This document shows, in pieces, positions 5,663-6,722 of a stretch of 6,722 nucleotides of DNA. A program made the translations under genes and the position numbers. Under the pieces are notes generated by a model. The model worked only from the letters and a program-made list of their open reading frames with translations, ran no database searches and was not told where the DNA came from. How positions within the stretch are numbered: the stretch's first letter is position 1; every line of letters starts with the position of its first letter. The stretch spans positions 1 to 6,722 of the forward strand of contig JAUUYV010000100.1 of NCBI GenBank assembly GCA_030590275.1, in the 5' to 3' direction. The stretch comes from Porticoccaceae bacterium (GTDB lineage: Bacteria; Pseudomonadota; Gammaproteobacteria; Pseudomonadales; Porticoccaceae).

Positions 5663-6309
5663 CGCTATATCAAACGCTTCACCAGAGCATTTTTGGACGC
5701 CTTAAATATCTTGACGGTTTGCCACCATTGCTTTTCAGGTTGTTTCTCGCCCCCGTTATGATTGCTGCGGGTTTGCATAAATTCATGAATTTTGAAGATA
5801 TGGTCAGCTGGTTCGGTAACCCGGATTGGGGACTAGGTTTGCCGGCACCAGCGGTGATGGTGTTTTTAGCGGCGGCAGCGGAGTTTGCAGGCGGTCTGTT
5901 GCTACTGATTGGTTTTGCGGTTCGCTGGGTGACTATCCCCTTAATGGTGTCCATGTTGGTAGCGGCTTTTGCTGTGCATTGGGAGAATGGCTGGTTCGCC
6001 ATTGCTCCTGGTGACCCGGAAACCAGTTCGGCGAAGGTGGTAGCGATGGCGGGAGTCCCTGCTGCCAAACACAGTCTGGAAAACAGTGTGGAAGTTGGCA
6101 AGCGGGTGAGCGCCGCTAAACAGATACTTAAGGAGCATGGAAACTATTCCTGGTTGACTGAAAAGGGTAGTTTTGTGGTTTTAAATAATGGGATCGAGTT
6201 TGCAGCCACTTATTTTATTCTCCTTTTAAGTTTGTTCTTTACGGGAGGAGGGCGTTTCTTTAGTCTCGATTACTGGCTGGCGCGCTGGCTTGGAGATGAT
6301 TCTTCCTAA
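5647..6309 (+). CDS. DoxX-family integral membrane protein
   Basis: This 220-residue protein has four hydrophobic segments, about 27-44, 67-89, 92-111 and 182-200, the DoxX arrangement. Family marks are FRLFLAPVMIAAGLHKF in TM1, with the G-x-H-K end, and AAAEFAGGLLLLIGF in TM2, with Glu79 in the conserved small-residue segment. Between TM3 and TM4 lies a polar insert of about 65 residues (112-176), absent from the shortest (roughly 130-150 residue) members. It ends in HGNYSWLTEKGSFVVLNNGIEF, a block I recall from other proteobacterial DoxX proteins. DoxX proteins are tied to membrane redox and thiol/sulfur metabolism (the archaeal thiosulfate:quinone oxidoreductase subunit, the mycobacterial DoxX-SodA-SseA complex), but most have no known activity. 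ATG at 5647 has AAGG seven bases upstream. A 17-codon ORF overlaps the start. It lies about 200 bases downstream of, and in the same direction as, the glutamate-synthase-like gene, so co-transcription is possible but unproven. Confidence 0.88.
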   Translation: MASPITLYQTLHQSIFGRLKYLDGLPPLLFRLFLAPVMIAAGLHKFMNFEDMVSWFGNPDWGLGLPAPAVMVFLAAAAEFAGGLLLLIGFAVRWVTIPLMVSMLVAAFAVHWENGWFAIAPGDPETSSAKVVAMAGVPAAKHSLENSVEVGKRVSAAKQILKEHGNYSWLTEKGSFVVLNNGIEFAATYFILLLSLFFTGGGRFFSLDYWLARWLGDDSS

Positions 6310-6353
6310 TCTCTGGGATGTTCTGGCTGAGTAAATTAGCTTGTGCTCGGTCG

Positions 6354-6362
6354 TGCTACAAT
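6354..6362 (+). promoter_or_regulatory. Extended -10 promoter candidate for rhlB
   Basis: TGCTACAAT fits the extended -10 form (TGn plus TACAAT, five of six). No strong -35 is present, which is tolerated by this promoter type. Transcription from here would give a leader of about 110 bases that includes the GCTCAG repeats. Confidence 0.4.
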
Positions 6363-6401
6363 GGACGTTTTTTAGCCAGCACTTATTGGCCCGGTTCTAG
6401 T

Positions 6402-6456
6402 GGCTCAGGCTTTTATTAGCTCAGGGCTGTTTTTTAGCTCAGGGCTGTTGGCTCAG
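6402..6456 (+). repeat. GCTCAG repeat cluster in the rhlB leader
   Basis: GCTCAG occurs four times, at 6403, 6419, 6437 and 6451. The middle two belong to a perfect 16-base direct repeat, TTAGCTCAGGGCTGTT, at 6416-6431 and 6434-6449 (period 18). A T run (6430-6435) lies between them. The cluster sits 23-77 bases before the helicase start. Confidence 0.6.
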
Positions 6457-6460
6457 ACCT

Positions 6461-6471
6461 TACTTAAAGTA
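6461..6471. repeat. Palindrome TACTT-A-AAGTA before the rhlB start
   Basis: A perfect five-base inverted repeat with one central base ends seven bases before the ATG, where a ribosome binding site would normally lie. The helicase gene otherwise lacks a clear GGAG-type site. Confidence 0.3.
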
Positions 6472-6478
6472 GTTTTCT

Positions 6479-6722
6479 ATGGATCAACCGCTTTCCGATC
6501 AATCTTCTTCTGGTAGTCAGCCTACTGGCAATAAACCAACTGGCAATAAACCAACTGAGGATCAAAAAGAGCAGACGTCTTCGCCACAACGTTCTTCGCA
6601 ACGTCGGCCTCGTCGTCGTGGCCAGAACAAAAATACGGCCAGTTCAAGCTGGAGTTTGGATCAATTTCAGGTTGAGCCAGAGGAGGATAAAGTTCGCTTT
6701 CACGATCTGGAGTTGGCGCTGC
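6479..6722 (+). CDS. rhlB: DEAD-box ATP-dependent RNA helicase, N-terminus (3' end outside window)
   Basis: ATG at 6479 opens a frame that runs uninterrupted to the right edge, giving 81 codons. The first 50 or so residues are a polar, low-complexity tail rich in Ser, Gln and Pro, with a basic patch QRRPRRRGQNKN. Then comes W-S-L-D-Q-F-Q-V-E-P and K-V-R-F-H-D-L-E-L, which match the region just before the Q motif in RhlB-type helicases of pseudomonads and relatives; the aromatic of RFHDL sits where the family has its upstream conserved Phe. RhlB unwinds structured RNA for the RNase E/PNPase degradosome in the cytosol. None of the catalytic motifs (Q, Walker A, DEAD, SAT) lies inside the window, so the helicase call rests on this short segment. 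No strong ribosome binding site precedes the ATG. Confidence 0.75.
   Translation, partial: MDQPLSDQSSSGSQPTGNKPTGNKPTEDQKEQTSSPQRSSQRRPRRRGQNKNTASSSWSLDQFQVEPEEDKVRFHDLELAL
6524..6553 (+). repeat. 15-base tandem duplication in the rhlB tail
   Basis: The unit ACTGGCAATAAACCA occurs twice in tandem without mismatch, followed by ACT. It encodes TGNKP-TGNKP in the disordered N-terminal tail. Because 15 is a multiple of three the frame is kept, which fits a recent in-frame slippage event. Confidence 0.8.

Noticed and set aside
5679..6101. Open frame of 140 codons on the minus strand opposite doxX.
   Set aside because: It is antisense to a clear DoxX gene, with no recognisable domain or ribosome binding site.
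6416..6449. The repeated TTAGCTCAGGGCTG resembles a tRNA D-arm (TAGCTCAG).
   Set aside because: No matching GAGC arm, anticodon stem, T-arm or acceptor stem is present; it is part of a direct repeat cluster.

Overview
The window reads as a stretch of ordinary chromosome from a gammaproteobacterium, probably a marine or free-living relative of the Pseudomonas/Cellvibrio side of the class. This inference rests on the PrmC-type NPPY and GDVRFEP blocks at the left end, the RhlB-like helicase N-terminus at the right end, and a moderate base composition. No rRNA, tRNA, insertion sequence, integrase, CRISPR array or phage gene is visible, and codon use looks even across the window.

Layout. The left edge (1-467, +) is the 3' part of prmC, the release-factor glutamine methyltransferase. 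A 185-base gap follows, then a small two-CBS-domain protein (653-1057, +). Next comes a run of three minus-strand genes. In transcription order they are a MATE-family multidrug/sodium antiporter (3693 to 2236), a single-domain PilZ protein (2174 to 1797) and an uncharacterised lipoprotein (1701 to 1081). The lipoprotein ends tail to tail with the CBS gene. MATE and pilZ are close enough to share a transcript, and the lipoprotein may belong to it too.

A divergent intergenic region of about 235 bases separates the MATE gene from a plus-strand gene for a membrane-anchored, FMN/3Fe-4S glutamate-synthase-like protein (3929-5443). A DoxX-family integral membrane protein (5647-6309) follows in the same direction, about 200 bases downstream. 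The right edge (6479-6722, +) holds the N-terminus of a DEAD-box RNA helicase, most likely RhlB.

How they may work together. prmC and rhlB are housekeeping genes of translation and RNA decay. The middle genes have a membrane or signalling theme: a transporter, a cyclic-di-GMP effector, a lipoprotein, a membrane-tethered flavin/iron-sulfur oxidoreductase and a DoxX protein. A functional link between the last two is inference from adjacency only.

No clearly new multi-gene system was found. The best leads are small: a 17-codon upstream ORF with a good ribosome binding site overlapping the doxX start; a perfect GATAAG-T-CTTATC palindrome in the doxX leader; a strong dyad in the leader of the glutamate-synthase-like gene; a GCTCAG repeat cluster in the presumed rhlB leader; and the uncharacterised lipoprotein.
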